A stretch of DNA of 52,887 nucleotides, from contig NZ_NHYL01000010.1 of the NCBI RefSeq assembly GCF_003288905.1, positions 1-52,887 on the forward strand, in the 5' to 3' direction. Positions 16,775-25,473 of this stretch are shown here, piece after piece. Every line of letters begins with the position of its first letter. The first letter of the stretch is position 1. The position numbers were made by a program, and so were the translations under genes. The notes under the pieces were generated by a model. The model had not been told where the DNA came from. It saw only the letters and a list, made by a program, of their open reading frames with translations, and searched no databases. Origin of the DNA: Helicobacter sp. 11-8110 (GTDB taxonomy: Bacteria > Campylobacterota > Campylobacteria > Campylobacterales > Helicobacteraceae).

Positions 16775-17905
16775 ATGCTTAAGTTTCCCTATTTTATCCC
16801 CGATATTACAGAAAATGAGAAAAAACTTATCAATCATGTGCTTGAAAATCCAAGCCACAATATCACTCAAGATTTAGAAGAAGCTTTCAAAAGCTACACT
16901 GGAATCAAATATGCAATTTCTGCAAATAGTGGAACTGCAGCATTCCATCTCTGTCTTTTTGCTATGGATATTAAGCGCGGAGACAAGATTCTTTGTTCTG
17001 TAAATTGCCACCCAAGCTTCCCAGAAATCATTCGCCATTTTGATGCTGAACCCATTTTTATAGACATTATGGAAGATACTTTTGAAATCTCTTATGAAAA
17101 ATGCAAAGAGGCGTTAGAGAAAAACAATCTCAAAAAAACTCGCGCAATTATTGTAAGCCACATTGCAGGACAATTTTGCAATACAGAGCCCTTTTATGAA
17201 CTTGCTAGGCATTACAATCTTAAAATTATTGAAGATGCGACTATGGCACTTGGATTAACTCACAATGGTATTAAAATAGGAAATCAAAAAAGTTTTGCCA
17301 CTATTTTTAGTATTGTTCTTGATTCTTCTAGTCCTGTAGCACAAGCTGGAATCCTTGCCACACACGATGAAAAACTAGCTAATGAAGCCACTTTATTGCG
17401 CTATCATGGAATTGTAAGTGAAAAAATTACAAGTGTGCGCCCACAATATCTCTATGATGTCGTGGGAATTGGCAATAAATACAATTTAAGCTACCTAGAT
17501 GCCGCTCTCTGCCTTAGCCAACTAAATAGAATGGATTATATTATCAAAAGGCGCAAAGAAATCGCTTCTCATTATATGCAAAACTTAGCAGATACACCGC
17601 ATATTTCTATGCCTGTAGTTAAAAATGAGCATATCTTTTTTCACTTTATCATCAAAATTGACAAGAATCGCGATCACTTTGCTAAAGAGCTAAAAGAAAG
17701 TGGTATTGAAACTGCTTTGCATTTTGTGCCCTCACATCTTTTAACCTATTATAAAAGCAAATACAAATTCAAAATTAGTGATTTTCCCATCGCTCTTAAA
17801 AATTACCAACAAATCTTAAGTTTGCCTATTTATAGTGCAATGAAAAAAGAAGATATTGATTATATTTGCAAAGAAATTTCAAGACTTGCAACTCACAGGG
17901 TATAA
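16775..17905 (+). CDS. DegT/DnrJ/EryC1/StrS-family protein with the PLP lysine replaced by Ser
   Basis: A 376-aa protein of the sugar-aminotransferase fold. Family features are SANSGTAAFHLCL near residue 49, the cofactor-ring Asp in IIEDATMALG (Asp154), RYHGI and the C-terminal LPIYSAM. In PLP aminotransferases of the family (PseC-type) the Schiff-base lysine lies in FSFHPVKPITTFEGG. The ungapped equivalent here is FSIVLDSSSPVAQAG, which puts Ser184 at the lysine position. It is therefore unlikely to be a normal aminotransferase. Some relatives (ColD dehydratase) also lack this lysine, having His. It sits between nadE and lpxK, 1 nt before lpxK, hinting at an envelope or lipopolysaccharide role. 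Confidence 0.8.
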   Translation: MLKFPYFIPDITENEKKLINHVLENPSHNITQDLEEAFKSYTGIKYAISANSGTAAFHLCLFAMDIKRGDKILCSVNCHPSFPEIIRHFDAEPIFIDIMEDTFEISYEKCKEALEKNNLKKTRAIIVSHIAGQFCNTEPFYELARHYNLKIIEDATMALGLTHNGIKIGNQKSFATIFSIVLDSSSPVAQAGILATHDEKLANEATLLRYHGIVSEKITSVRPQYLYDVVGIGNKYNLSYLDAALCLSQLNRMDYIIKRRKEIASHYMQNLADTPHISMPVVKNEHIFFHFIIKIDKNRDHFAKELKESGIETALHFVPSHLLTYYKSKYKFKISDFPIALKNYQQILSLPIYSAMKKEDIDYICKEISRLATHRV

Positions 17906-17906
17906 T

Positions 17907-18812
17907 ATGAGAACTTTAGAGAAATACTTTTTTGCACCAAGTTTGCTACAAAAAATTTTGGCTTTCTGCTTATTGCCTATTAGCTGGATTTATTGTCTCA
18001 TCGCAACACTAAAGCGAAAAATGTCTATTCAGCAAGACTTTCAAATTCCCATTATTAGTGTTGGCAATCTCATCTTAGGCGGAAGTGGTAAAAGTCCTTT
18101 TGTTGCTGAAATTGCAAAAGACTATGATCAAAGCTGCATTATTCTAAGAGGTTATGGGCGCAAAAGCAAGGGATTAAAAATCATTAGTCAAAATGGAAAT
18201 ATTCTTGAAACTCCAGAAGTTGCCGGCGATGAAGCAATTATGCTTGCCAAATTACTCCCCAATGCCTTAGTAATTGTTAGCAAAAATCGCACAGAAGCTA
18301 TCCTAAGAGCTAAAGAAATGGGGGCAAAAGTTATCTTTTTAGATGATGGATTCCGTTTTAATTTCAAAAAACTCAATATTTTATTAAAGCCAAAATTAGA
18401 GCCTTATTTTAGCTTTTGCATTCCAAGTGGCGGCTATCGTGAATCCAAAAGAGCCTATAAGGAAGCTGATATTATCGCCAAAGAAGGGCAAGATTACACT
18501 AGAAAGGTGGAACTCCTCTACCCAACACAAAGAATGCTTTTGCTGACAGCTATTGCAAATCCATCTAGGCTTGATTCATACTTGCCTAATGTAGTTGGAA
18601 AAATTATTCTCAAAGATCATTCTTATTTTGATAAGACAAAGATTTTAGAATCTTATGCCAATCTCAATGCTACTTCACTGCTTGTTACTCAAAAAGATGC
18701 GGTTAAATTAGAAGATTTTGGGTTGCCTCTTTCCATTCTTCATCTTGAATTGCATATTGCGCCCAATATTAAAGAAAAAATACAAAAATATGTGCAAAGC
18801 TATTTACAATAA
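17907..18812 (+). CDS. lpxK: Tetraacyldisaccharide 4'-kinase LpxK
   Basis: A 301-aa inner-membrane-associated kinase that phosphorylates the lipid A disaccharide precursor. An N-terminal membrane helix (about 12-33, ILAFCLLPISWIYCLIA) is followed by the P-loop NLILGGSGKSPFV, then ILRGYGRKSKG and VIFLDDGFRF. Length is slightly short compared with enterobacterial LpxK but usual for this group. The start is ATG 17907, one nucleotide past the stop of the preceding gene. An upstream in-frame ATG at 17856 would only add residues read over that gene. Confidence 0.93.
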   Translation: MRTLEKYFFAPSLLQKILAFCLLPISWIYCLIATLKRKMSIQQDFQIPIISVGNLILGGSGKSPFVAEIAKDYDQSCIILRGYGRKSKGLKIISQNGNILETPEVAGDEAIMLAKLLPNALVIVSKNRTEAILRAKEMGAKVIFLDDGFRFNFKKLNILLKPKLEPYFSFCIPSGGYRESKRAYKEADIIAKEGQDYTRKVELLYPTQRMLLLTAIANPSRLDSYLPNVVGKIILKDHSYFDKTKILESYANLNATSLLVTQKDAVKLEDFGLPLSILHLELHIAPNIKEKIQKYVQSYLQ

Positions 18813-18839
18813 ATAGCTTTGATCCATAACCTAACAATT

Positions 18840-19547
18840 TTAAGTTAAAACATATTGAATAGGAATTTGAATAATCACATCATTTTTAGGTGTTGGAAAA
18901 TCTCGCCCAGCGCTTAGAATTGTCTTAATCGCAGATCGATCTAAAAGCGAGTGCTTAGAAGGCTGAATCACTTTCACATTACCTAATTCTCCATTTTTAA
19001 AAAGCTTAAACTCTACCATCACAATCCCTGCCATTCTTAGCATTCTTGCTTTTCTTGGATATTGAAGATTCTTGTCAATTGCTTGTTTTATAGAGAGCAA
19101 AAAGGGATCATTCACTTTTCCAAATGTCAAAGTAGATGGAGCTTGAGTTTGAGCATTAGAAACACTAGGGGTAGCAGGTGGTTGCGTGTGTGTTGCTTGA
19201 TCTAAAATAGGCTTTGGTTGTGGTAATGGTTTTGTATTTTGAACATTTTTTTCTTTAATAGGTTTTGCTTTTTGAATCGGTTTTGGTTTTTCCATTACTT
19301 TAGGTTTTTGGGGAGTTTTGATTTCTTCTTGTATAGGCGGTGGAGCACTCTTTTGCACTGCAGGATTTTGTGCAAAATGCATAAGAGAAATTGCCATAGT
19401 TTGAGTTTGTAAGCCAATATCCTTTGGGACAAGATAAGATGAACCATAAAAAAGACTTAAAAAAATTACGGCATAAATCCCACTTGCAACCAAAAATGAC
19501 TGCAAAGTGCTATTGTTTGGCTTGTGTTGCAATGCTAAAGTTTTCAT
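18840..19547 (-). CDS. tonB: Energy transducer TonB
   Basis: A 235-aa protein with an N-terminal membrane anchor (about 17-37), a periplasm-spanning Pro/Lys/Gln-rich spacer (about 66-125) and a C-terminal TonB domain. The last holds YPRKARMLRMAGIVMVEF, LDRSAIKTI and a final strand QIPIQYVL. It carries energy from ExbB/ExbD to outer-membrane receptors for iron, haem or nickel. Its start (ATG 19547, AAGGAAA upstream) overlaps the end of exbD by 38 bp, which ties their translation. Confidence 0.93.
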   Translation of the reverse strand: MKTLALQHKPNNSTLQSFLVASGIYAVIFLSLFYGSSYLVPKDIGLQTQTMAISLMHFAQNPAVQKSAPPPIQEEIKTPQKPKVMEKPKPIQKAKPIKEKNVQNTKPLPQPKPILDQATHTQPPATPSVSNAQTQAPSTLTFGKVNDPFLLSIKQAIDKNLQYPRKARMLRMAGIVMVEFKLFKNGELGNVKVIQPSKHSLLDRSAIKTILSAGRDFPTPKNDVIIQIPIQYVLT

Positions 19548-19896
19548 GTGCTTTTCCTTTTAAAATATCAATAATTTGAATGAAAGTTTCAAATTTTGCA
19601 TCCTTATCACTACGCAATTCTACTAGTGTCTTAGAATCAAGCTTTTCTAACTCCACTTTTAAATTCTCTAGCGCTATTACTTTTTCATCCAAATAAATTT
19701 GATTGTCCTTATCTACTAGAATTTGCACCTTTTTTTCATCTTTTTGTTGCTCTTGATTAGTGCTTTGTGGAAGCTCGATTTGTATTTTACCTTGCGCGAT
19801 AAAAGTTGAAACACTTAGCACAATGGCTAATAGAACCAGCATAATATCGATAAAAGGAATGATATTAAGCGATTCATTTTTAGGAATCTTGACCAT
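19510..19896 (-). CDS. exbD: Biopolymer transport protein ExbD
   Basis: A 128-aa inner-membrane protein with one N-terminal helix containing the essential Asp ([19 protein letters not shown], Asp17) that conducts protons in the ExbB-ExbD motor. The rest is a small periplasmic domain. Overlaps of 17 bp with exbB and 38 bp with tonB show one operon. Confidence 0.93.
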   Translation of the reverse strand: MVKIPKNESLNIIPFIDIMLVLLAIVLSVSTFIAQGKIQIELPQSTNQEQQKDEKKVQILVDKDNQIYLDEKVIALENLKVELEKLDSKTLVELRSDKDAKFETFIQIIDILKGKAHENFSIATQAKQ

Positions 19897-20317
19897 AAGT
19901 TGCCTTTGTTTTATACAGGTTGCTTAAAAGAGTAATCTTTCGATACAAAGCATTATAAGCAATCAAAGTTGGAATCGCCACTGCAAGACCTAAAGCTGTC
20001 GCTTTTAGCGCAAGGGATAAACCTGTCATAATCTCTTTAGTATCAATGCTGCCACTTAACCCCATATCATAAAAAGTAATCATAATCCCAATCACCGTTC
20101 CCAAAAGCCCAACATAAGGTGCATTAGAATAAATAATATAAAGAGTAGTGAGATTCTTAGTAATCGAATCATCAAGAGATTCTTGCGTTTTATAATCACT
20201 AAACTTAATTTTAGAGAAAAATATCACTCGCTCTATCGTAAGCCACAAAGCTATAAAGCCCATAATTCCAAGGATTCCAAAGATAATATAATCAATTGTT
20301 TCTTTGAGGATTTCCAT
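19880..20317 (-). CDS. exbB: Biopolymer transport protein ExbB
   Basis: A 145-aa short ExbB of the MotA/TolQ/ExbB family with three membrane helices. The conserved [18 protein letters not shown] and [21 protein letters not shown] blocks are intact. With ExbD it forms the proton-driven motor that powers TonB. It is first in the operon, behind AAAGGAAAAC and a Fur-box-like palindrome at 20334-20348, so iron repression of the whole unit is likely. Confidence 0.93.
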   Translation of the reverse strand: MEILKETIDYIIFGILGIMGFIALWLTIERVIFFSKIKFSDYKTQESLDDSITKNLTTLYIIYSNAPYVGLLGTVIGIMITFYDMGLSGSIDTKEIMTGLSLALKATALGLAVAIPTLIAYNALYRKITLLSNLYKTKATYGQDS

Positions 20318-20333
20318 TGTTTTCCTTTGATAT

Positions 20334-20348
20334 TGAAAATAATTATCA
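20334..20348 (-). promoter_or_regulatory. Fur-box-like operator of exbB-exbD-tonB
   Basis: TGAAAATAATTATCA matches the 7-1-7 Fur box TGATAATNATTATCA at all but one position. It lies 17-31 nt upstream of the exbB ATG, just downstream of a minus-strand -10-like TATGAT. Bound Fur would block the start of transcription. Confidence 0.65.
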
Positions 20349-20528
20349 AAATTGTATCATAAACAAATTAATCTTTTTTTAAATGCAAAAATGATTCACT
20401 CTGGATTTTCCTAAGAGCAAAATATCGCCATAAATTTTATTCAGCCAAAAGCAGTAAAAAATGTAATTATTTATTAAATTGTAGAGTTATTTTAAAATCT
20501 AGCAAAAAGCTATATTTGATCTAGCTAC

Positions 20529-20564
20529 ACAAACCCCAAAGGCTTCTTAGCCTTTGGGGTTTGT
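20529..20564. terminator. Strong stem-loop ending the TPS operon
   Basis: A perfect 15-bp inverted repeat, ACAAACCCCAAAGGC / GCCTTTGGGGTTTGT, with a 6-nt loop begins 10 nt after the tpsB stop. There is no clear U run on either side, but it is the most stable hairpin I saw in the window. Confidence 0.75.
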
Positions 20565-20573
20565 TAGAATTAA

Positions 20574-22337
20574 TTAAAAGTAGAATCCTGTGCTTATATA
20601 AAGTCTATCTCTTCTTTTTCCATCTGCTACATATTTATTCACAGCTTTAGCTAAATCCATTTTAATATAAAAGTAATTAGCCATAAGATAAAGCAGTTCT
20701 AATCCTGCTGCATCCATAAAGACATCATTTTTATCTCCCCTTCCTGCCATATTGATTGAATTATTTTGATAGTCTTCATTCCAGCCATAAGCAAATTCAT
20801 AAAAGGGTGTAAGATAAAAATTAGGGCTTATGAGATTTGTTCGCAATCCAAATGTAGCTAAAATCATACTATCAGCTTCTCCAAATCCATTAGGATAAGC
20901 TCTAACCCCATAAGGTCCTCCTAGGGATGTAGTTTCACTAGAATCTAATTGATAATCCCCTAATGTTTTTTGCAAATTAAGATTAATAATTTGCGTTAAA
21001 CTATCATTAAAATAATAGGAGTTATTTAAAGTGGCATTAAACTTCCAAAAATCTCCCATAGCAGGGCTTGATTCTAAAAGTGAGCTTCTAGGCTTCACTT
21101 CTCCATAAGTTATTCTTGCATTGTAGCTTAGAATATTATTGGGAATTAAACCAAAGGTTCCTTCAGTCCCTAAATAAAAAGCATCACTTTCCTTATTAAA
21201 ATTAATTCCAAAGCTTCCATAAATATCTTCAAGCTTTCTATAAACATAACCTCCAGTAAGGTATAGGGAATTAGTGGTGTTAATAAAAAGCGGATAGGCT
21301 AAATCCACTCCTAAATCTAAAGAATTTCCATAGGCATCTAAATCCTTATATTCTCCCCCTAATTCATAATTGCTTCTAAGCACTCTAGGAGAGATTTTAA
21401 GATTCCCTAAAAAGGTATTATAGGTTACTCCATAACTCTTTTGCATTTCATCAGAAAGTTGCGCAAAGTAATTAAGAGAATCCCCATATCCTAAGAGATT
21501 ATTTAAAGCACCACTCACACCAGCTCTATAGACACCAGAACCTTTGCTTCCATAATTGTCAAAGAAAAGCATCGCATTGGCTTTTTTAGAATCTTCTATT
21601 GTAATAATCACATCTGTAGTTTCATACTCATTCCCAGCAGTCAAACTTCCACTTGCTTTAATTCCTGACATTTCATTGATTTTATAAATCACATCTTCTA
21701 ATTCTTTAGTTCTTAAAATCTTTCCTTGTAGTGATTCTTTTAGCTTAGAGCTAATAGCACTCTCTTTTAGATGCTTAGAATAATTTTTAACTTGATATTC
21801 TCCTAGTTTGCCTAGCATAATATTAACTTGGATTGAATCTGTGATTTCTTGTTGAGGGATATAGGCAGTTGCTGAGGGGTAACCATGGTATTGAAAATAA
21901 TAAGAAACGATATTAGCAATTTCTTGTAAGATTTCCACGCTTAAATCCGATCTTTTTAGGGCAACAATAGATTCACTAAGCCATACTTCATTAATTCCAA
22001 TATCTTCTAAAGTGAGTGTTTTTCCATCTTCTTTGGTATCCACAAAGAATTTATATTTAAAGCGAAACTCTTCATCACTTGACACCACTAATCCCTCTTT
22101 ATCTAAGACTTCTTTAGAATCTTTTTGCAAAGAATCTTGTTTATTCTTTCTAATATCTAAAGGGGATTGTTTATTTTTTAGAGTATTTTGAATGTTTTTG
22201 TTTTGAGGGATATTTTTATAAGGAGAAATTTCCATCATTTGCTCTAAAGCTTCTGTGTTTTCTTTGTTTTGTTGCGAGAGCGCTCCTGTTAAAAGACAAG
22301 AGGCTAGAATGATGCTTTTTAAAAAAGGTTTTTCCAT
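20574..22337 (-). CDS. Two-partner secretion outer-membrane transporter (TpsB/FhaC/ShlB family)
   Basis: A 587-aa Omp85-superfamily pore that exports a TpsA exoprotein. ATG 22337 follows AAAGGAAAC and starts a signal peptide (EKPFLKSIILASCLLTGALS). A longer frame from 22394 would only run back into the cytochrome gene. A Gln/Asn/Lys-rich linker leads to two POTRA-like domains (about 100-255; YYFQYHGYPSATAYIPQQ is typical of POTRA1). The 16-strand barrel follows, with TSLGGPYGVRAYPNGFGEAD as the L6 loop motif and an aromatic last strand RLYISTGFYF. The partner is presumably the haemagglutinin at 25474-29857, three genes upstream on the same strand. Confidence 0.9.
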   Translation of the reverse strand: MEKPFLKSIILASCLLTGALSQQNKENTEALEQMMEISPYKNIPQNKNIQNTLKNKQSPLDIRKNKQDSLQKDSKEVLDKEGLVVSSDEEFRFKYKFFVDTKEDGKTLTLEDIGINEVWLSESIVALKRSDLSVEILQEIANIVSYYFQYHGYPSATAYIPQQEITDSIQVNIMLGKLGEYQVKNYSKHLKESAISSKLKESLQGKILRTKELEDVIYKINEMSGIKASGSLTAGNEYETTDVIITIEDSKKANAMLFFDNYGSKGSGVYRAGVSGALNNLLGYGDSLNYFAQLSDEMQKSYGVTYNTFLGNLKISPRVLRSNYELGGEYKDLDAYGNSLDLGVDLAYPLFINTTNSLYLTGGYVYRKLEDIYGSFGINFNKESDAFYLGTEGTFGLIPNNILSYNARITYGEVKPRSSLLESSPAMGDFWKFNATLNNSYYFNDSLTQIINLNLQKTLGDYQLDSSETTSLGGPYGVRAYPNGFGEADSMILATFGLRTNLISPNFYLTPFYEFAYGWNEDYQNNSINMAGRGDKNDVFMDAAGLELLYLMANYFYIKMDLAKAVNKYVADGKRRDRLYISTGFYF

Positions 22338-22359
22338 AAGTTTCCTTTGTTTTATGTTT

Positions 22360-22692
22360 TTATTTTGCTTTAGGCAATTGGGCAATATAAGCACTCACTG
22401 CTTCAATATCAGAAGGGGTAAATTTCCAATTTTTCATATTAGCATACATAATCATTTTAGCTCCTCCATTATCTGCCATCCCTGCGGCATAGCCTTCAAG
22501 TTGCTCTATAAGATAGGCTTTATCTAAACCTCCAATTTTGATATTGCCCTTGCTTCCTGGAGCCACTCTCTCTCCATTGACACCATGACAAGCAATACAT
22601 TTTTTATAAAGTGCTTCTCCCTTTTGAATTAGGGCATCATTAGCCATACATACTCCCACACATAATCCTAAACCTACTAATATTTTTTTCAT
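22360..22692 (-). CDS. Small periplasmic class I c-type cytochrome
   Basis: A 110-aa protein with a signal peptide (KKILVGLGLCVGVCMA) and one haem site CIACH (Cys32, Cys35, His36). Candidate Met ligands lie in MIMYANMKNW. This is the c553-like fold, a soluble electron carrier between cytochrome bc1 and terminal oxidases or peroxidases. It sits inside the TPS operon, 22 nt before tpsB and about 50 nt after the orphan exoprotein, where no cytochrome is expected. Two extra Cys (11, 15) are in the signal peptide. Confidence 0.88.
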   Translation of the reverse strand: MKKILVGLGLCVGVCMANDALIQKGEALYKKCIACHGVNGERVAPGSKGNIKIGGLDKAYLIEQLEGYAAGMADNGGAKMIMYANMKNWKFTPSDIEAVSAYIAQLPKAK

Positions 22693-22743
22693 TTTTTATC
22701 CTTTCATTTAAAATTTTATTTGTGTTGTTGATTTTTAATCACT

Positions 22744-25329
22744 TTAGATTTCTCCATAAATCACTCTTCCTTCATTGCCTAAAGATAAAGTTAGAGGGAT
22801 AACCCTTAGGCTTTCTTGTTTGAGTTGAGGAATCTTTTTGTAATCAAGTGTTTTTGGATTTTTAGAAATCCTCTCTAAGAGTTGATTTAATTGAGCTTCA
22901 TTCATAGTATTACCATTAATATCACTAAAACCATTTTGGCTTGAAATTAATGCAACTTTACTTCCTTTTTTAGGAGCTTTCTCTCCCTTTTTTAAAAGTA
23001 GAGTAATTTGGGATTCGCTAGAGAGATTAATAGGTGTCTCTAAACTTTCAACAAGCGGTTTATCTTGATTATTAGAATGATAAATTAAACTATAATGTTC
23101 AAAGTTATTAACTACTCTAGCCCTTAAGGGTTGCTCTAAAATTAAATGGTTATCCTCTGTAAGTTGCGCTAAAGAAGGTGCAGGCAGCGTGATAATATCC
23201 GCTTTATTATTTGTATAGCTTGGAACCCTAATCACACTTCCACTTAGTGCATTTAAAAGCGTTTGCTTATGGATAGAAACATCTCCACCAATATAGAGCG
23301 TATTGTCATAAGAGAGTGCTAGATTACTATTGGCATCAGGAATTGCACTTGCTGCAATATAGATAAAATCCTTTTCTTTATCATAAGCTCCAATTTCTAA
23401 ATCTTGAATACTTAAGAGATTATGATATGCACTCTTACCCACTCCACCTATTAAAATCAATCCTGAACCCATAGCAATTTTATCTGTGTTAAAGCCTACA
23501 TTATTAAAAATCATTTGATTATTTTTAGATTCTTCCTCCCCACGAATACCATAAACATTAAGCATAGAAGTTGCCCAATAATTACTTGCCTTAAAGAGAT
23601 TATTTACTGCAAGATTGACTGCTCTAATATACACGCTACTTTCTTTATCAGCTCCCTCTCCAGAGGATTGTGCTTCTACATTGTGATAAAAGATTTGATT
23701 ATTTTCTACACTCATAGCCTCTACCCCAGAGCGGATATCCTTTCTCCCAAAGACATTATTTAAGCTAATCTTATTGTGCTTGGCATACTCTGGATAATGA
23801 ATAGAACCTTCAAAGTTTTCTTGTGTGGTTGCATAAACAAATAAGGGCAAGGAAACTTGAGAATCTTTAAAATCAATCACATTAGAATTTGCCTCTCCTG
23901 CTAGAGTTCTTCCAGCAATAATATTTACTCTATCATTAGGATTTTTTGTGCCATCAATAATAGTTAGATTATTTCTAATTTTAATAGTATTGTGACTTGC
24001 ACCCTCACTTGCAAAAGCTCCATAAAATCCAAAGGCATTTTGTCTGAAATAAGAATTACTCACTTGCAAAGGAGATTTTAAAGCAACATCTAAAACATTG
24101 GCATTTGCCTTTCCATTTAGTGTATATCCTGCAAAAAATTCATATATTCCTTGCACTTTTACATTCTTATCCATTCTTCCAATAGAGGGGACATTTTTTA
24201 GGGCAATATAATTTTCATTAGCATTCCCGCGAGTTGTTTTCCCACCAAAGAATTCTCCTAAAAAGATAGCATCATAAAAAAGAGGAGGGTTTCCATCTAC
24301 TCTTAAGCCCAAAAGGAATTCATCAATGACTAAGGTATTTTTAATGGCATGGTGTGCCTTTTTGCCATCTCCATCAATAAAGGCTCCGGTAATATGGGCA
24401 GAAGCAAAGGAAGAATACAAGCCACTTGGAGCATGAATCATTAATTCTACCCCATTGAGATTAAGCTTGTTTTCTCTTACATTTCCATTATAAGCCAATC
24501 CCCCAACAAGATGAGTGATTCTCTCATCAAAGACAAATTTTCCCATTTCATTTTTATAAAAAGGTGCGGTGTGAATATCAACCCTAGAACCACTTTTAGC
24601 AGACAAAGAATTCCCTATAGCATCTCCTAAAATAGCAATCCCTCCTACAACATAGGGAGCACCATTTAATTTTAGGCTATAGGTGTTTTCTACTCCCATA
24701 TTAATATAACTTCCTTTTTGAAGCTCTAGGGCATTATTTTTTGCATTTCCCTCCTTAGCAACCCCTGCTGCTATAATATAATTAATCTTGCTTTCTATTT
24801 CTTTCTTAGGTGGATTTTTAGTTTTTATATGCGTTGGTTTTAGAAAAACAACCGAACTTAATTCTGCTTCTTTAATGAGCAATTTATTGTTAATACAATC
24901 GCCTTTTAGAGAATTCCCTGCTACTAAAAAAGGAAGAATTTGTATGGGATACAAATTTTTGTTTTGGGAATTAGCAGTGTGTGTTCCTTGCACTTCTAAG
25001 ATTTCTTGCAAAGATTGATTGGGGGTTAAAATATTAAGTTTAGATTCTTGCAAAGATTGATTAGGATTTTTAGGATTAAAAACCTCTAGGGTGATTCCAC
25101 TAACTAATCCTGCTTTTGAGACACCATAATAGTTAGTTCCATTGATTTCTTTAAAAGTTTGACTTTTAGAATCCCAAACCTCTTGGTTAGAAAACTGATG
25201 ACTTGGAGTTTTAAAGGTTTGGTTATTGACTTTATCTGCCTGCGTGGCTGCCAATAAAGTCTGACTTAATGCTAAACTTACACCAAGGAAGCTTAACATT
25301 ATTTTATTGCTTAAAAAGCACTGCTGCAT
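22744..25329 (-). CDS. Orphan beta-helix-like secreted protein in TPS locus
   Basis: An 861-aa protein with a signal peptide (IMLSFLGVSLALSQTLLAA). The body has imperfect repeats of roughly 45-55 residues: a Gly/Ala turn such as VGGLAYNG, a short gap, then an Asn-flanked strand. Examples are ENKLNLNGV, ENYIALKNV, HNTIKIRNN, SNVIDFKDS, NNQIFYHNV and DNTLYIGGD. That suggests a right-handed beta-helix like autotransporter passengers. Yet it has neither a recognisable TPS domain nor a C-terminal barrel (it ends NEGRVIYGEI). It may be exported by the neighbouring TpsB or act as a periplasmic or surface partner of TpsA. Function unknown. Confidence 0.75.
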   Translation of the reverse strand: MQQCFLSNKIMLSFLGVSLALSQTLLAATQADKVNNQTFKTPSHQFSNQEVWDSKSQTFKEINGTNYYGVSKAGLVSGITLEVFNPKNPNQSLQESKLNILTPNQSLQEILEVQGTHTANSQNKNLYPIQILPFLVAGNSLKGDCINNKLLIKEAELSSVVFLKPTHIKTKNPPKKEIESKINYIIAAGVAKEGNAKNNALELQKGSYINMGVENTYSLKLNGAPYVVGGIAILGDAIGNSLSAKSGSRVDIHTAPFYKNEMGKFVFDERITHLVGGLAYNGNVRENKLNLNGVELMIHAPSGLYSSFASAHITGAFIDGDGKKAHHAIKNTLVIDEFLLGLRVDGNPPLFYDAIFLGEFFGGKTTRGNANENYIALKNVPSIGRMDKNVKVQGIYEFFAGYTLNGKANANVLDVALKSPLQVSNSYFRQNAFGFYGAFASEGASHNTIKIRNNLTIIDGTKNPNDRVNIIAGRTLAGEANSNVIDFKDSQVSLPLFVYATTQENFEGSIHYPEYAKHNKISLNNVFGRKDIRSGVEAMSVENNQIFYHNVEAQSSGEGADKESSVYIRAVNLAVNNLFKASNYWATSMLNVYGIRGEEESKNNQMIFNNVGFNTDKIAMGSGLILIGGVGKSAYHNLLSIQDLEIGAYDKEKDFIYIAASAIPDANSNLALSYDNTLYIGGDVSIHKQTLLNALSGSVIRVPSYTNNKADIITLPAPSLAQLTEDNHLILEQPLRARVVNNFEHYSLIYHSNNQDKPLVESLETPINLSSESQITLLLKKGEKAPKKGSKVALISSQNGFSDINGNTMNEAQLNQLLERISKNPKTLDYKKIPQLKQESLRVIPLTLSLGNEGRVIYGEI

Positions 25330-25424
25330 AATTTTCTCCTTAAGGAATCTATGAAATTAAATTAGATTTTTGAAATTCTTTTATGTTAATACAACATTAA
25401 AAAGAGAATTAAACTTATTACAAA

Positions 25425-25458
25425 GGATAATGATAAAGAAAGGGATTCTTTATCATCC
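25425..25458 (-). terminator. Stem-loop between tpsA and the orphan exoprotein
   Basis: GATAAAGAA pairs with TTCTTTATC (9 bp, 5-nt loop) and is extended by GGAT/ATCC around a 3-nt bulge, 16 nt after the tpsA stop. It could partly end transcription so that downstream genes are made at another level. The same bases contain GATAATGATAAAG, which looks like part of a Fur box. Confidence 0.55.
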
Positions 25459-25473
25459 TTTTAAGCAGTTTTA

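Noticed and set aside
20337-20360. NikR operator at exbB
   Set aside because: The Helicobacter NikR half-sites (TATTATT and AATAATA with 11 nt between) are not both present. The palindrome fits Fur better.
22338-22394. Longer N-terminus for TpsB starting at 22394
   Set aside because: It would overlap the cytochrome gene and put a charged stretch before the signal peptide. ATG 22337 has a good ribosome-binding site.
23515-23763. Plus-strand 82-codon frame inside the orphan exoprotein gene
   Set aside because: Antisense shadow with no ribosome-binding site and no recognisable domain.
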